DNA of 64,000 bases from Deltaproteobacteria bacterium IMCC39146 (GCA_030005635.1 JARUHP010000009.1:62001-126000); one strand, 5' to 3'; shown: positions 7,759 through 18,429, numbered from the stretch's first letter. Notes: generated from the letters alone by a model not told the origin. Made by a program: numbers and translations.

Positions 7759-9045
7759 TTAAAGAGTCTCTGGAACAAACTCCATCGTGGAGTGTGAATC
7801 CAAGATTCCCTGCCTTAACTCTGCCACCAGATAAAGAGATCCGCACACGACCACGTGTTCATCGCGACCAAGACCTTCGCAAGCAGCGACCAAACCATCA
7901 CCGGCCACGGCATAATCATAAACCCGCAGGCCTTGATTGTCAGCCCAGGCGACCATCTCACTGGTCGGCACCGACTGGCCATAAGAAACCGGTACAGCAT
8001 ATACTGCCACGATATATTTTACCAGTGGCATGAGTACTTCTGTTGGGCTACGCTCACCACTTAAGCCGCTGACCAGATGAATACGCTTAACATTCTGCAT
8101 TTCAAGATAATCAGCGAGACAAGCTATTCCAGCAGCATTATGAGAGACATCCAGAAGGATCCGAGAATCACCACTCCATTCCAGCCGCCCCGGCCAGAAG
8201 ACATTCTCCCCGGCGGCAGCAATGGCGGCATCGGGAATCGCAAAACCCTGTTTTCGCAACTGCATCGCCCCGGCCACGGCCTGGGCAAAGTTATCCAGCT
8301 GGTGGGTGCCAGCAAGAGCACATTTTAAATCATGCAAACGATCAGAACCGACAACAACCGTCAAGTCATCGTGACTCCCCTGCCAGGAGAAATCACGACC
8401 AGCCAGGGAAACCTGCGACTCACAAGCAGCAGCAACAGACAGAAGAACCTCCTCGGCTGCAGGCTTCTGCGCACCAACGACGACGGGCACACCGGATTTG
8501 ATAATGCCGGCTTTTTCCGCTGCAATTTCAGCGAGTGTTGAGCCCAGATGTTCACTGTGGTCAACGCTGACAGGAGTAATCATACAAAGTTGTGGATCAA
8601 CGATATTAGTCGCATCCAGACGACCGCCAAGACCGGTTTCAATAACAGCAACTTCGACTCTGGCTTCATGGAAGGCCAAAAGTGCCATGGCCGTTGTCGC
8701 TTCAAAAAATGTTAAAGGGATGTCTTCTGAATTCAGGCGAAGGGTTTCAGCGAGAACACCAATGTCATCGCGGGTTGCCGCAACGCCATCAATACGGATT
8801 CGTTCGGTGAAACAGTTCAGGTGTGGTGAGGTATACAGACCTACATGATACCCTGCTTGCTTGAGTATCTCCGCCAGCAGGACACTGACAGAACCCTTAC
8901 CATTGGTCCCGGCCACATGAATGCAGGGCAAAGGTTCTTCAAGTTGAGGCAAGCGGGCCTTTAAAGCCCGCATATTGTCCAAGCCGAGCTTAACGCCAAA
9001 ACGTTGCAAACCATAGAGGTAGTCGAGGCTGGAGGTGAAATCCAC
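7759..9045 (-). CDS. folC: Bifunctional folylpolyglutamate/dihydrofolate synthase
   Basis: A 428-residue Mur-ligase-family enzyme that adds glutamate to dihydropteroate or tetrahydrofolate using ATP. The P-loop HVAGTNGKGSVSVLLAEIL is near residue 43; the Mg-binding FEATTAMALLAFH and the GGRLDATN motif follow, with DVSHNAAG in the C-terminal domain. The start is GTG at 9045 with AGGA upstream. It lies 50 nt after accD, the accD-folC order common in proteobacteria, and 9 nt before lptD. Confidence 0.95.
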   Translation of the reverse strand: MDFTSSLDYLYGLQRFGVKLGLDNMRALKARLPQLEEPLPCIHVAGTNGKGSVSVLLAEILKQAGYHVGLYTSPHLNCFTERIRIDGVAATRDDIGVLAETLRLNSEDIPLTFFEATTAMALLAFHEARVEVAVIETGLGGRLDATNIVDPQLCMITPVSVDHSEHLGSTLAEIAAEKAGIIKSGVPVVVGAQKPAAEEVLLSVAAACESQVSLAGRDFSWQGSHDDLTVVVGSDRLHDLKCALAGTHQLDNFAQAVAGAMQLRKQGFAIPDAAIAAAGENVFWPGRLEWSGDSRILLDVSHNAAGIACLADYLEMQNVKRIHLVSGLSGERSPTEVLMPLVKYIVAVYAVPVSYGQSVPTSEMVAWADNQGLRVYDYAVAGDGLVAACEGLGRDEHVVVCGSLYLVAELRQGILDSHSTMEFVPETL

Positions 9046-9095
9046 TAACGCAATCCTGTGGGCTCAAGGCACGGCATGAAGAAACCAGCAGGGTC

Positions 9096-9956
9096 CTAAG
9101 AAGCAGAAGCCTGTTGAGTAAAGATGCGTAAAGCCTGCGACAATCGAGCTTTCATCTCCTGGCGGGAAACGATCATGTCAACCATGCCGTGGTCGAGGAG
9201 ATATTCAGAGCGCTGAAAACCTTCAGGGAGTTGCTGGCGAATTGTCTGTTCAATGACGCGGGGTCCGGCAAAACCGATCAAGGCCTTCGGCTCGGCAATA
9301 TTGAGGTCTCCAAGCATGGCAAAGCTGGCAGTAACACCACCCGTGGTCGGATCAGTCAGAACTGAAAGAAAAGGGATCCCGGCCTTCTTGAGTTTGGCGA
9401 GTGCAGCGCTCGTTTTAGCCATCTGCATCAGCGAGAGGATACTCTCCTGCATGCGGGCACCACCGGAGGAGGAGAAAACCATGACCGGCGCCTTTTTCTC
9501 AAGGCCAAGCTCGATCGCTCGGGTGATCTTTTCGCCGACAACCGAACCCATACTGCCGCCGAGAAAAGCGAAATCAAAAACCGCAACGACCACTTCCTGG
9601 TCGTTCATCAGACCGGAACCGGTCACAACGGCATCACCGCCACCATTCTTGGCAACAGCAGCCTTGATACGGTCCACGTACTTTTTGGAGTCCTTGAATT
9701 TCAGAAAATCCACCGAGGCCATATCGGGGTCAGTTTCGTTGAAGCTGCCCTCATCAATCACCAAATCAATTCTCTCACGGGCGCTGATGCGGAAGTGATA
9801 ATCACACTTGGGACAAACATTTAAATTGCGTTCGATCTCTTTGGAGTAGATGATCTCTTCGCAATTCTTGCACTTCGTCCAGAGTCCCGCGGGCATCTGT
9901 ACTTTCTTACTTTCAACGGGCGCAATCGGCGCCTTTGACTTTTTAAACCAGGCCAT
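9096..9956 (-). CDS. accD: Acetyl-CoA carboxylase carboxyltransferase subunit beta
   Basis: Beta half of the carboxyltransferase that moves CO2 from carboxybiotin to acetyl-CoA, the first step of fatty acid synthesis; it works with AccA, which is not in this window. The 286 residues start with a four-cysteine zinc ribbon (C29, C32, C48, C51), which the E. coli-type enzyme uses, then a crotonase-like core with [12 protein letters not shown] and [15 protein letters not shown] lies 6 nt before the ATG. It is followed by folC and preceded by a dead gene and trpA. Confidence 0.96.
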   Translation of the reverse strand: MAWFKKSKAPIAPVESKKVQMPAGLWTKCKNCEEIIYSKEIERNLNVCPKCDYHFRISARERIDLVIDEGSFNETDPDMASVDFLKFKDSKKYVDRIKAAVAKNGGGDAVVTGSGLMNDQEVVVAVFDFAFLGGSMGSVVGEKITRAIELGLEKKAPVMVFSSSGGARMQESILSLMQMAKTSAALAKLKKAGIPFLSVLTDPTTGGVTASFAMLGDLNIAEPKALIGFAGPRVIEQTIRQQLPEGFQRSEYLLDHGMVDMIVSRQEMKARLSQALRIFTQQASAS

Positions 9957-9987
9957 TACTTACCTCGCGATTCAGACGATTCTTTAT

Positions 9988-10366
9988 TTAGGAAAAGAAC
10001 CCTTCGTTGCCATCAGATATCCGGCAGTGGCTCTGACACGATGCCAGTTCCGCACTGATTTCTTCAAGATACTGCGGCTTCATATGAAATATTTTGACCG
10101 GTACTTCCGATTTGTCCAGCTTTTCAAGTTCGTTAATACAACATTCTCGGTGTCAGATGACCGGCCTGTTGCAACAGCGCCACCGCTGAGGTGCCAAGAG
10201 ACCAGAGCGCTTCCGTACTCTTCGTATCTCCCGAATAAAGAATTGACGCTTACGCCTTTGTTAGCAGGTAGCCGGCAGCGACAAACACGTCTTCATCAAT
10301 CAGCAGGAAACTGGCCTTTTGCCCGGGGACTCTTGATTCGCAACGACTCAAAACCATGACATTCAC
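9988..10366 (-). pseudogene. Decayed metallo-beta-lactamase-fold hydrolase
   Basis: Between trpA and accD the minus strand carries pieces of a protein in shifted frames. The 5' piece starts GTG at 10366 (ending FLLIDEDVFVAAGYLL, then a stop). A middle piece reads ILYSGDTKSTEALWSL and QQAGHLTPRML, then a stop. The 3' piece reads VPVKIFHMKPQYLEEISAEL and ends in a stop at 9988. In that order these resemble an MBL-fold hydrolase of the class II cyclic-nucleotide phosphodiesterase type: an N-terminal strand pair, the GDT/TEALW motif, the GHLTPRML helix and a final HxKP motif. The catalytic HxHxDH region is missing, so the gene has a large internal deletion plus frameshifts. Confidence 0.78.
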
Positions 10367-10398
10367 GACACGCCCCCTCTCGAATGATATGTGGTTCT

Positions 10399-11190
10399 TC
10401 AGATCGCAGCCTTGAGTTGTCGGACAAAACCCTGCACTTCGCTCTGAAGTCGAGGAGTTCCACTAAACTCGGCAATCAATTTAACTAATGCACTACCAAC
10501 AACGACGGCATCGGCAATCGCAGCAACAGACTTGGCGTCTTCCGGCGTGGAAACGCCAAAGCCAACAGCGACCGGCACTGGGCTTATCTGTTTAATTTCA
10601 CCTACGGCAGAAGTAATTGCTGAGGCATCAACCTGTTGACTTCCTGTCACACCGGTCATTGACACATAGTAAAGAAAACCTTCACTGGCAGCGGCCAGCT
10701 GTGCCATTCGCTCTGCACCAGTAGTCGGGGCCAATAACGTGATCAAGTCTACTCCGGCATCGGTAAGCAGCGGGTGCAACTCTTCGGCCTCTTCAGGAGG
10801 CAGATCAACCAGAAGCAAACCATCGACACCAACAGCGGCAGCATCACGAGCAAACTGCGCAGGGCCGTAAGTTAAAACAGGATTGTAATATCCCATCAGA
10901 ACGATCGGCACATTGCTGTGCTGACGGACCCTGCTAACCAGATCGAGGACTCCGCGCAGAGTTGTGCCAGCGGCCAGAGCACGCTCCGAGGAGAGCTGAA
11001 TCGTCGGCCCATCGGCCATAGGATCAGAGAAGGGGAAACCGAGTTCAATCAGATCGGCGCCGGACTCGACCAGGCTGTGCACCAACTGCTCGCTAGTTGT
11101 GAGATCCGGATCTCCGGCAGTAATGAAAGTAACCAGGGCTTTTTCGCCACGGGCTTTCAAAGCATTTAATGTAAAGGCAATTCTTGACAT
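10399..11190 (-). CDS. trpA: Tryptophan synthase alpha chain
   Basis: A 263-residue TIM barrel that cleaves indole-3-glycerol phosphate to indole and glyceraldehyde 3-phosphate; indole is channelled to the beta subunit. The catalytic glutamate lies in LIELGFPFSDPMADGPTIQ and the catalytic aspartate in GLLLVDLPPEE. Phosphate-binding loops GFGVSTPEDA and VVVGSAL close the barrel. It is the last trp gene of the operon, separated from trpB by a helicase and a DNA glycosylase gene. It is followed by an MBL-fold pseudogene, then accD. Confidence 0.96.
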   Translation of the reverse strand: MSRIAFTLNALKARGEKALVTFITAGDPDLTTSEQLVHSLVESGADLIELGFPFSDPMADGPTIQLSSERALAAGTTLRGVLDLVSRVRQHSNVPIVLMGYYNPVLTYGPAQFARDAAAVGVDGLLLVDLPPEEAEELHPLLTDAGVDLITLLAPTTGAERMAQLAAASEGFLYYVSMTGVTGSQQVDASAITSAVGEIKQISPVPVAVGFGVSTPEDAKSVAAIADAVVVGSALVKLIAEFSGTPRLQSEVQGFVRQLKAAI

Positions 11191-11275
11191 GAACGATACA
11201 TCTTTCAGTGTGAGAACCCGATCTTCAGGCTATGACGAAGTAAAGATCAATCTTATCGGAACGAAGCAGACGATA

Positions 11276-11962
11276 TCAACCGTTTTTTCGTTCCAGCAAC
11301 AATCTGACCTGATCAAGCAGATCAAGAAACATTCTTTTATTCATCCGACCTGTCTGAACGTTGTAGCGACTCGTGTGGTAACAGCCGATCAGCGCAAGGC
11401 CATTGACCAGCTGGTGAGTGCTGCCATGCCCGAAGGGCACTTCGGCGAGACGCTTAATCAAGCCCTGTTCCTGAAAAAGCCGCAGTAAGCTTTTGTGCGC
11501 ACCGTGACCAAGAGCAATAATCACGCGCAGGGCTTTCAGCTCCTGCAACTCTTTCTCAAGATAAGGCCGACAGGCAGTAAACTCTGCGGCATTCGGCTTA
11601 TTCTCCGGCGGCAGACACTTGACGGCATTGGTGATATAGAGGTCATGCAACTTCAGACCGTCATCAGCAGAGAGGATTTCCGACTGATTTGCGAAACCGG
11701 CCTGATGAAGTAGCGGGTACATGAAATCACCGGCACCGTCACCGGTAAAGGGTCGCCCTGTTCTGTTGGCGCCGTGGGCTCCCGGAGCCAGGCCAACCAG
11801 GCAAACACGCGCCTGCAAATCACCAAAGCCGTTAACTGGCCCGTTATGGTAATCAGCACGCGTTCGTCCTTTGGAGGGTGGAAGCTGGGCCATAAAATCG
11901 ACCAACCGTGAGCAGCGCCGACACCCGCCCAGTTCTTTCAGAGAAAGACTCGTCACGATCAC
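11276..11962 (-). CDS. Uracil-DNA glycosylase, family 5 (UDGb)
   Basis: A 228-residue Fe-S uracil-DNA glycosylase that removes uracil and related deaminated bases at the start of base excision repair. Motif 1 reads GLAPGAHGANRTGRPFTGD; the alanine-containing GLAPGAHG with no catalytic Asp/Glu is typical of family 5. Four cysteines fit the 4Fe-4S cluster: C14 and C17 (GGCRRC), one in NAVKCLPP and one in TACRPYL. Motif 2 is CYHTSRYNVQTGRM. The start is GTG overlapping the helicase stop by one base (TAGTG), so it is probably translationally coupled. It sits inside the trp gene cluster. Confidence 0.9.
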   Translation of the reverse strand: MIVTSLSLKELGGCRRCSRLVDFMAQLPPSKGRTRADYHNGPVNGFGDLQARVCLVGLAPGAHGANRTGRPFTGDGAGDFMYPLLHQAGFANQSEILSADDGLKLHDLYITNAVKCLPPENKPNAAEFTACRPYLEKELQELKALRVIIALGHGAHKSLLRLFQEQGLIKRLAEVPFGHGSTHQLVNGLALIGCYHTSRYNVQTGRMNKRMFLDLLDQVRLLLERKNG

Positions 11963-13221
11963 TACCTGTTGCGGCCTTGGTTGCCACCGGGACGACGACG
12001 TTTTGGCGGACGAGGCTTGCCGCCAGTTTTCTTGTCTGGAACGGGTGACTTCTTGTGAGGAAGACCGCGCTTGTAATCATTGCAAAGGTCTTCGTCTTGA
12101 GGAACAGTACTCGGTATCTTCATGCCGATATATTCTTCGATGTCTGGTAGAAAGTAGGCCAGATCCTCGTCGGCAAAACTGATCGACTTACCTTTGGCCC
12201 CCGCTCGAGCGGTGCGACCAATCCGATGAACGTAGTCTTCCGCATCCTGAGGCAGATCATAGTTGATAACATGGGTCACAGCTTCGATGTGCAAACCTCG
12301 TGAAGCAACATCAGTAGCAACCAGGAAATTCAGCTTGCCGGCCTTTAAGTCCTCAAGAATACGCAGGCGTTTCTTCTGCGGGATATCACCCGAGAGGACC
12401 GCAACCCTGAAGTCATTGACTTTCAACCGCCCTGCGAGATGTTCACCCTCCCTTTTGGTATTCACAAACAGTAGAACCCGGACGTCGCCCTCTTCCTTTT
12501 TAAGCAGGCCAAGCAAGAGCGGAAATTTTTCACGCCGTGAGACATGATAGACGATCTGCTCAACACGTTCAGCGGTGACTTGCTCAGGCTCTATACGCAC
12601 TTTCTCGGCAATGTTCATGAACTCGTAGGCGAGTTCCATAACACGAGGTGAGAGAGTCGCCGAAAAAAGCATCGTCTGGCGCTTTTCAAAAGGAGGTAAC
12701 TTACGCAGAATATAACGCAGATCTTGAATAAAACCCATGTCGAACATGCGATCGGCTTCGTCTATAACCAATGATTCTACATGCTTCAAAGTAAATACAT
12801 TCTGCTTGGCATAGTCAATTAATCGACCTGGAGTGGCGACAATAATGTCGACACCGTCCTGAAGGGCCTTGCGTTGTTTTTCATAGTCAACACCGCCGAA
12901 GATCGCCTGCACCTTGAAGGGGCAAAAAGCACCCAAGCCCTCGGCATCAGCACAGATCTGCACAACCAGTTCGCGGGTTGGAGCCAGGATAAGAGCCCTT
13001 GGGCCACGCTTTGACTCCGGCATGTTTTTTTGCAGGCGAGTAAAGAGAGCGATCAAAAAAGCCGCCGTCTTGCCTGTGCCGGTCTGGGCCTGTGCAGCGA
13101 CATCACGGCCTTGCAGTGCCAGTGGTATAGACTCCTCTTGAACAGGCGTCAGGTCAACAAAGCCAACCTTTTCAATACCGCGCATTAGCTCAGAGGGAAG
13201 ATCAAGTTCTGTGAATTTCAT
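11962..13221 (-). CDS. DEAD-box RNA helicase (RhlB/RhlE-like)
   Basis: A 419-residue ATP-dependent RNA helicase. All core motifs are present: Q-motif region DLTPVQEESIPLAL, motif I AQTGTGKTAAF, PTRELVVQI, TPGRLID, motif II VIDEADRMFDMGF, motif III SATLS, ATDVASRGLHIEAV, and motif VI HRIGRTARAG. A basic, proline/glycine-rich tail (KPRPPKRRRPGGNQGRNR) probably adds RNA affinity. The family remodels rRNA and mRNA; RhlB works with the degradosome. Whether this is RhlB or RhlE cannot be settled by eye. It lies between trpB and the UDGb gene. Confidence 0.93.
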   Translation of the reverse strand: MKFTELDLPSELMRGIEKVGFVDLTPVQEESIPLALQGRDVAAQAQTGTGKTAAFLIALFTRLQKNMPESKRGPRALILAPTRELVVQICADAEGLGAFCPFKVQAIFGGVDYEKQRKALQDGVDIIVATPGRLIDYAKQNVFTLKHVESLVIDEADRMFDMGFIQDLRYILRKLPPFEKRQTMLFSATLSPRVMELAYEFMNIAEKVRIEPEQVTAERVEQIVYHVSRREKFPLLLGLLKKEEGDVRVLLFVNTKREGEHLAGRLKVNDFRVAVLSGDIPQKKRLRILEDLKAGKLNFLVATDVASRGLHIEAVTHVINYDLPQDAEDYVHRIGRTARAGAKGKSISFADEDLAYFLPDIEEYIGMKIPSTVPQDEDLCNDYKRGLPHKKSPVPDKKTGGKPRPPKRRRPGGNQGRNR

Positions 13222-13299
13222 TTAGCATGACGACAACACAAAGGGCGAAAGGGGAAAGCGTATTCCTTCCCATTCCCTATTTGTGCCACGCCCCTTAAA

Positions 13300-14496
13300 T
13301 TAGAGGTCCATACCCATTGCCTCAGCAACGGTATGTATATCCTTGTCTCCACGGCCTGAAAGACAAACCAGGATAACCTTCTCGGGAGAAAGCTCGGGAG
13401 CAAGTTTGAGAAGGTAGGCGATCGCGTGGGCGCTTTCCAGTGCCGGGATAATCCCTTCCATTTCTGTAAGCATTCGGAAGGCAGCCAAAGCCTCATCATC
13501 GGTCACCGAAACATATTCAGCGCGGCCAAGGTCGTTGAGAAGAGCATGCTCAGGGCCAACACCCGGATAATCCAGCCCGGCTGAGATCGAATGGGCGTGC
13601 TGGATCTGGCCATCATCATCCTGCAATAGATAGGTTTTGTTACCATGCAGAACGCCGACCCGGCCAGCAGAGATACTCGCTGCATGTTTGCCCGTTTCCA
13701 CACCGAGTCCAGCAGCTTCGACTCCAATCAGGCGTACCGACGCATCATTGACGAAGGGATAAAAAAGTCCCATGGCATTGGATCCCCCGCCTATACAGGC
13801 CACGGCCACATCGGGCAAGAGACCCTCGGCAGCCATCAGCTGTTCCTTGGACTCATGGCCAATAACAGACTGGAAATCCCGCACCATTTGCGGATACGGA
13901 TGTGGCCCGGCAACAGTCCCGATCACGTAGAAGGTGTCACGCACATGAGTGACCCAGTAACGCAGGGCATCGTTCATGGCGTCCTTAAGCGTTGCAGTAC
14001 CGCTGGTCACTTCGTGGACGCGGGCTCCAAGCAGCTTCATACGGAAGACGTTGAGAGACTGACGTCTGATATCCTCGGTGCCCATAAAAATATCGCATTC
14101 CATACCGAAGAGCGCTGCAACCGTCGCGGTTGCGACACCATGCTGGCCGGCACCGGTTTCGGCTATCACCTTGCGTTTGCCCATCCGTCGGGCCAAAAGG
14201 ATCTGGCCCACTGTATTATTAACCTTATGGGCGCCGGTATGGTTCAGGTCTTCACGCTTCAGGTATATCTTTGCTCCACCGAGGTGCTCGGTGAGTCTCT
14301 CAGCGAAATAAAGAGGACTCGGGCGACCGACATAATTTTTGAGGTACGAGTCAAATTCAGCCTGAAATGATGGATCAGCCTGACATTGCTTGTAATTCTC
14401 CTCCAGCTCCAGCAATGCTGGCATCAGAGTTTCGGCAACATAGCGACCGCCAAACTGGCCGAAATGCCCGCGGGGATCAGGCTCTTGATAACTCAC
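13300..14496 (-). CDS. trpB: Tryptophan synthase beta chain (TrpB1)
   Basis: A 398-residue PLP enzyme that condenses indole with serine. The PLP lysine is in [18 protein letters not shown], the catalytic glutamate in [13 protein letters not shown], and the phosphate-binding loop in [12 protein letters not shown]. It is the standard TrpB1 type that pairs with TrpA. GTG at 14496 directly abuts the trpF stop (TAAGTG), indicating coupling. A second, distinct beta gene (trpB2) lies two genes upstream. Confidence 0.96.
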   Translation of the reverse strand: MSYQEPDPRGHFGQFGGRYVAETLMPALLELEENYKQCQADPSFQAEFDSYLKNYVGRPSPLYFAERLTEHLGGAKIYLKREDLNHTGAHKVNNTVGQILLARRMGKRKVIAETGAGQHGVATATVAALFGMECDIFMGTEDIRRQSLNVFRMKLLGARVHEVTSGTATLKDAMNDALRYWVTHVRDTFYVIGTVAGPHPYPQMVRDFQSVIGHESKEQLMAAEGLLPDVAVACIGGGSNAMGLFYPFVNDASVRLIGVEAAGLGVETGKHAASISAGRVGVLHGNKTYLLQDDDGQIQHAHSISAGLDYPGVGPEHALLNDLGRAEYVSVTDDEALAAFRMLTEMEGIIPALESAHAIAYLLKLAPELSPEKVILVCLSGRGDKDIHTVAEAMGMDL

Positions 14497-15126
14497 TTAC
14501 AACGCCTCCTTGGCCATACGGATGAACCGGGCCACTTTCTTCGGGTCTTTCTTACCGGGCTTTTCTTCAACACCACTCGAAACATCAACTCCGTAAGGAT
14601 GCACCTGACGTACGGCCTCGGCAACATTCTCAGGGTTAAGTCCGCCAGCCAGGACAACTCTGTGCTGTGACGCAACAGTGGCTGCGTGTTCCCAATCACA
14701 ACGATGACCGGTGCCTCCGAACTGATTGGGGACAAAGGCATCGAGTAACAGGGCTGAGACTTTGTAAGCAGAAAACTGGCTGTTTTGCATATCACCCCTC
14801 AGGCGTAAAGCTTTAATCACCCGGCAAGGAGGGTAGCAACATTGATCCGGTTCTTCGTCTCCATGCAATTGTACCGTGTTTAGCCCACAAAATTCCACCA
14901 TCTCACAAATTCGAGCTGGCCGCTCATTGACAAACAACCCTACGACAGTCACCAGAGGAGGCAGTTCGGCAATAATTCTCCGGGCCTGATCAGGGTCAAC
15001 AAACCGGGGGCTGCCCGGATAGAAGACAAAGCCTAAAGCGTCCGCGCCACAGGCAGCAGCGTGATGGGCATCATCAAGATTGGTAATGCCGCAGATTTTC
15101 ACCCGCGGCACACCGTCGTTTGCCAT
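14497..15126 (-). CDS. trpF: Phosphoribosylanthranilate isomerase
   Basis: A beta/alpha barrel of about 209 residues catalysing the Amadori rearrangement of N-(5'-phosphoribosyl)anthranilate in tryptophan synthesis. The N-terminal KICGITN holds the catalytic cysteine, and VDVSSGVEEKPGKKDP near the end gives the phosphate site. The ATG at 15126 is preferred; a TTG at 15129 is also possible. It begins within a few bases of the trpB2 stop and ends against the trpB start. Confidence 0.95.
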   Translation of the reverse strand: MANDGVPRVKICGITNLDDAHHAAACGADALGFVFYPGSPRFVDPDQARRIIAELPPLVTVVGLFVNERPARICEMVEFCGLNTVQLHGDEEPDQCCYPPCRVIKALRLRGDMQNSQFSAYKVSALLLDAFVPNQFGGTGHRCDWEHAATVASQHRVVLAGGLNPENVAEAVRQVHPYGVDVSSGVEEKPGKKDPKKVARFIRMAKEAL

Positions 15127-15129
15127 CAA

Positions 15130-16482
15130 CTAACCAACCTTTGGCAGATGTGACAGGGACTCCTGAATAGCAGCTTCAGGATATTCGTAATCTTCCAGCT
15201 GATTACTGAAGTAAGCGTCGTACGCCACCATGTCGACATGTCCATGTCCGGAGAGGTTAAAGAGAATCGTTTTCTCTTTACCTTCTTCCTTGGCCTGCAA
15301 TGCCTCATCAATCGCACCGCGTATAGCGTGTGAGGACTCAGGAGCAGGGATAATCGACTCGGTACGGGCAAAGAGTACAGCGGCTTCAAAACAGGCCGTC
15401 TGCGGAACAGCTCTTGCCTCAACAACCCCTTCGTGAACCAGTTGTGATACCAGAGGAGAAGCGCCATGATAACGCAGCCCACCGGCATGAATACCAGGAG
15501 GCATGAAGTCGTGACCGAGGGTATACATTTTTGAAATCGGCGCCATCTTTGCTGTATCGCCATAATCGAAGGCGTAAACCCCCTTGGTCAGAGTCGGGCA
15601 GCTTGCCGGCTCCATCGCCAGAAGACGGACATCCTTGCCATTTGCTTTATCGGAGATAAAAGGGAAGGCGATTCCCGCAAAGTTTGAACCTCCGCCGTGG
15701 CAACCGATGACCACATCGGGGTAATCACCTGCGATCTTGAGCTGTTCTTTGGCTTCGAGGCCGATGATTGTCTGATGCATGCAGACATGATTGAGCACGC
15801 TGCCCAGAGCGTAACGGGTATCCTCATGAGTTGCAGCGTCTTCAACTGCTTCACTGATAGCAATCCCCAGAGAGCCCTGATTGTCTGGGTCCTTGGCAAG
15901 AATAGCGCGACCAGCGTTGGTCTTGTCTGATGGTGAGGGGAAAACGTCCGCCCCCCACAATTGCATCATACTCTTGCGATAGGGCTTCTGAGCGTAAGAG
16001 ACCTTAACCATATAGACTGTACACTCCAGCCCAAAATGCTGACAAGCAAGGGCGATAGAGGAGCCCCACTGCCCGGCACCGGTTTCCGATGCGATGCGCT
16101 TGGTACCCGCAATCTTGTTGTAATAAGCCTGCGGCACGGCAGTATTCGGCTTATGCGAACCGGCCGGTGAAACACCTTCATACTTGTAGTAAATCTTGGC
16201 CGGGGTACCGAGAGCTTTTTCCAGCTGATGCGCCCTAAACATCGGCGCAGGACGCCACAGCTTGTAAATCTCACGAACCTCTTCCGGGATATCGATCCAG
16301 CGTTCCTGCGAGACTTCCTGTTCAATCAGGCCCATAGGGAAGAGAGGCAGAAGATCATCGGGAGAAACCGGTTGAAGGGTGCCGGGATGAATAACCGGAG
16401 CCATTTCACCTGGCATATCCGGGATAATGTTGTACCACTGCTTGGGAAGTTGATCTTCGCTGAGAAGAATTTTACTCTGCAT
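15130..16482 (-). CDS. trpB2: TrpB2-type tryptophan synthase beta-like protein
   Basis: A 450-residue PLP enzyme of the TrpB2 family, longer than TrpB1 and with the family's extended N-terminus ([20 protein letters not shown]). The PLP lysine is in [18 protein letters not shown], the active-site glutamate in [11 protein letters not shown], and the glycine loop in [11 protein letters not shown]. TrpB2 proteins make tryptophan from indole and serine but do not form the TrpA complex well; roles such as indole salvage or serine deamination have been proposed. Its place inside the operon, between trpC and trpF, argues for a link to tryptophan metabolism. It starts 50 nt after trpC. Confidence 0.93.
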   Translation of the reverse strand: MQSKILLSEDQLPKQWYNIIPDMPGEMAPVIHPGTLQPVSPDDLLPLFPMGLIEQEVSQERWIDIPEEVREIYKLWRPAPMFRAHQLEKALGTPAKIYYKYEGVSPAGSHKPNTAVPQAYYNKIAGTKRIASETGAGQWGSSIALACQHFGLECTVYMVKVSYAQKPYRKSMMQLWGADVFPSPSDKTNAGRAILAKDPDNQGSLGIAISEAVEDAATHEDTRYALGSVLNHVCMHQTIIGLEAKEQLKIAGDYPDVVIGCHGGGSNFAGIAFPFISDKANGKDVRLLAMEPASCPTLTKGVYAFDYGDTAKMAPISKMYTLGHDFMPPGIHAGGLRYHGASPLVSQLVHEGVVEARAVPQTACFEAAVLFARTESIIPAPESSHAIRGAIDEALQAKEEGKEKTILFNLSGHGHVDMVAYDAYFSNQLEDYEYPEAAIQESLSHLPKVG

Positions 16483-16531
16483 GAGATATCTCCTTGACGT
16501 TAACTGTTATGGAAAATTGTGACATATGAAA

Positions 16532-17323
16532 TCAATTCTCGCCTTGAAGTTCTTTGAGCTTGGCGCCGATATCATCCTCACGCATCAGTGATTCGCCGAC
16601 CAGAAAGCCTCTGGCTCCAGCCTTTTGTAAACGCAGGACATCTGCTCTTGACGAGATCCCGCTTTCAGCAATGACGAAATGATCGGCGGGGATCAATGGC
16701 AGCAGGCGTTCTGTGGTTGCCAGATCTGTCGCGAAAGTCTGCAGGTTGCGATTGTTGATGCCAATCAGCTCGCAGCCAGTTGTCAGCGCCGCCTCCAGCT
16801 CCGTCTCATCATGAACTTCCAGCAGGACATCAAGCTGAAGCTCGCCTGCCAAAGCATTGTACTCTGCAAGCTGCACAGCATCAAGCATGGCCGCGATCAG
16901 AAGGATCGCGTCTGCACCAGCGGCTCTGGCCTCGTAAATTTGGTAGGGGTCGCAAATGAAATCCTTGCGCAGAAGCGGTAGGCTAACAACCTCGCGAATC
17001 TTTGCGAGGTACAGGAGATGCCCCATAAAGAAGTTCTCATCTGTCAACACCGACAAACAGGTCGCGCCATTGGCCTGATAAGTCTCCGCAATCGCCAAAG
17101 GGTCGAAGTCTTTACGGATCACCCCTTTGCTTGGTGAACCTTTCTTGACCTCCGCAATGACAGAGGTGCAACCAGAATCCGATGTCGCGCGCAGGGCGCG
17201 CAAAAATCCTCTTGGCTGGTCCTCAAGAGCATCGATACCTTGCTGCAAGGAGGCAAGAGAACGACGGCTCTTGGCCAGCGCAACTTCCTGACGTTTATGT
17301 TCAGCGATTTTATCGAGTATCAT
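16532..17323 (-). CDS. trpC: Indole-3-glycerol phosphate synthase
   Basis: A 263-residue barrel that closes the indole ring of CdRP with decarboxylation. Family motifs are visible: VIAEVKKGSPSKGVI with the catalytic lysine, LPLLRKDFICDPYQIYEA, and LIGINNRNLQTF, then AESGISSRADV. It is not fused to trpF, which is a separate gene in the same operon. It follows trpD by about 40 nt. Confidence 0.96.
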   Translation of the reverse strand: MILDKIAEHKRQEVALAKSRRSLASLQQGIDALEDQPRGFLRALRATSDSGCTSVIAEVKKGSPSKGVIRKDFDPLAIAETYQANGATCLSVLTDENFFMGHLLYLAKIREVVSLPLLRKDFICDPYQIYEARAAGADAILLIAAMLDAVQLAEYNALAGELQLDVLLEVHDETELEAALTTGCELIGINNRNLQTFATDLATTERLLPLIPADHFVIAESGISSRADVLRLQKAGARGFLVGESLMREDDIGAKLKELQGEN

Positions 17324-17366
17324 TATAGATTAGAGCTCAAATTAAGTTCAGGTGGACATCAGCGGG

Positions 17367-18416
17367 TCAGGCATTGGTTAAGTTGACAAGCCCTTCGAGC
17401 TTCGCCTTGGCCAACCCCTCGTCAATCATTTTGCGAGCCTTCTGCAAACCGGCATCCACGCTCTCTGCGATTCCGGCAGCAACCAGCGCATAGGCCGCAT
17501 TGAGAAGAACAACGTCCCGCTTAGGTCCTTCAGCCCCGGCCAAAACGTCTCTGACAATCGCAGCATTCTCTTCGGCGTCACCACCTTGGAGATCACTCAG
17601 CAGGCAGCGTCGCAAGCCAAAGTCTTCTGGTTCAATTGTCGAGAGGGTCACTTGACCTTCGTTGATCTCAGCGATGCGGGTCGGACCGGTCAGGGTAATC
17701 TCGTCCATTCCGTCCTGACCATGGACAACAAAGCCACGCTGACAGCCGAGCTTGACCAAAACCTTGGCAAGGACTTCAACCAGTTTCTCGTCATAAACTC
17801 CCAAGACCTGACGATCTGCACCGGCCGGGTTGGTCAAGGGGCCAAGGATATTAAAGATTGTGCGTATGCCGATTTCGCGGCGGGGGCCAATCGCGTGCTT
17901 CATGGCCCCATGCAAAGCAGGGGCAAAGAGAAAACCAACACCGACTTCATTGATGCACGATTCTACTTGCTGAGTGGTCACGTTTAAATTAACACCAAGG
18001 GCCTCCAACACATCAGCACTGCCACAGGCAGAAGAGATGCTGCGATTGCCGTGCTTTGCGACCTTGACGCCACAGGCAGAAACCACGAAGGCGACCGTCG
18101 TTGAGATATTGAAACTTTTTGTGCCGCTGCCACCTGTACCACAGGTGTCCAGGATCGTCTCGCGATCCAGGTTAATCTCCTCACGATCAATATCGAGAGC
18201 TTTACCCACCCGAATGGGAGTGGCGTGGTCCCGCATAACTCTGGCAGCGCCGGCAATCTCCTCGATAGTTTCGCCCTTCATGCGCAAAGCGGTAATAAAA
18301 GAACCAACCTGCGCTTGAGTCGCCTCACCGCCCATGATCTGGTTCATCACCTCAATCATTTCGGCTTCTTTCAAGTCTTGCTGCAGAACAACCTTGCTAA
18401 TTGCGTCCTTGATCAT
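17367..18416 (-). CDS. trpD: Anthranilate phosphoribosyltransferase
   Basis: A 349-residue homodimeric enzyme that joins anthranilate to PRPP. The N-terminal helical domain holds a Glu-Ala-rich dimer region ([20 protein letters not shown]). The PRPP loop is [17 protein letters not shown], followed by [21 protein letters not shown] and the metal-binding DGMDEIT. It is not fused to trpG; that gene lies 13 nt upstream in the operon. Confidence 0.96.
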   Translation of the reverse strand: MIKDAISKVVLQQDLKEAEMIEVMNQIMGGEATQAQVGSFITALRMKGETIEEIAGAARVMRDHATPIRVGKALDIDREEINLDRETILDTCGTGGSGTKSFNISTTVAFVVSACGVKVAKHGNRSISSACGSADVLEALGVNLNVTTQQVESCINEVGVGFLFAPALHGAMKHAIGPRREIGIRTIFNILGPLTNPAGADRQVLGVYDEKLVEVLAKVLVKLGCQRGFVVHGQDGMDEITLTGPTRIAEINEGQVTLSTIEPEDFGLRRCLLSDLQGGDAEENAAIVRDVLAGAEGPKRDVVLLNAAYALVAAGIAESVDAGLQKARKMIDEGLAKAKLEGLVNLTNA

Positions 18417-18429
18417 GATGGCTCCCGTC

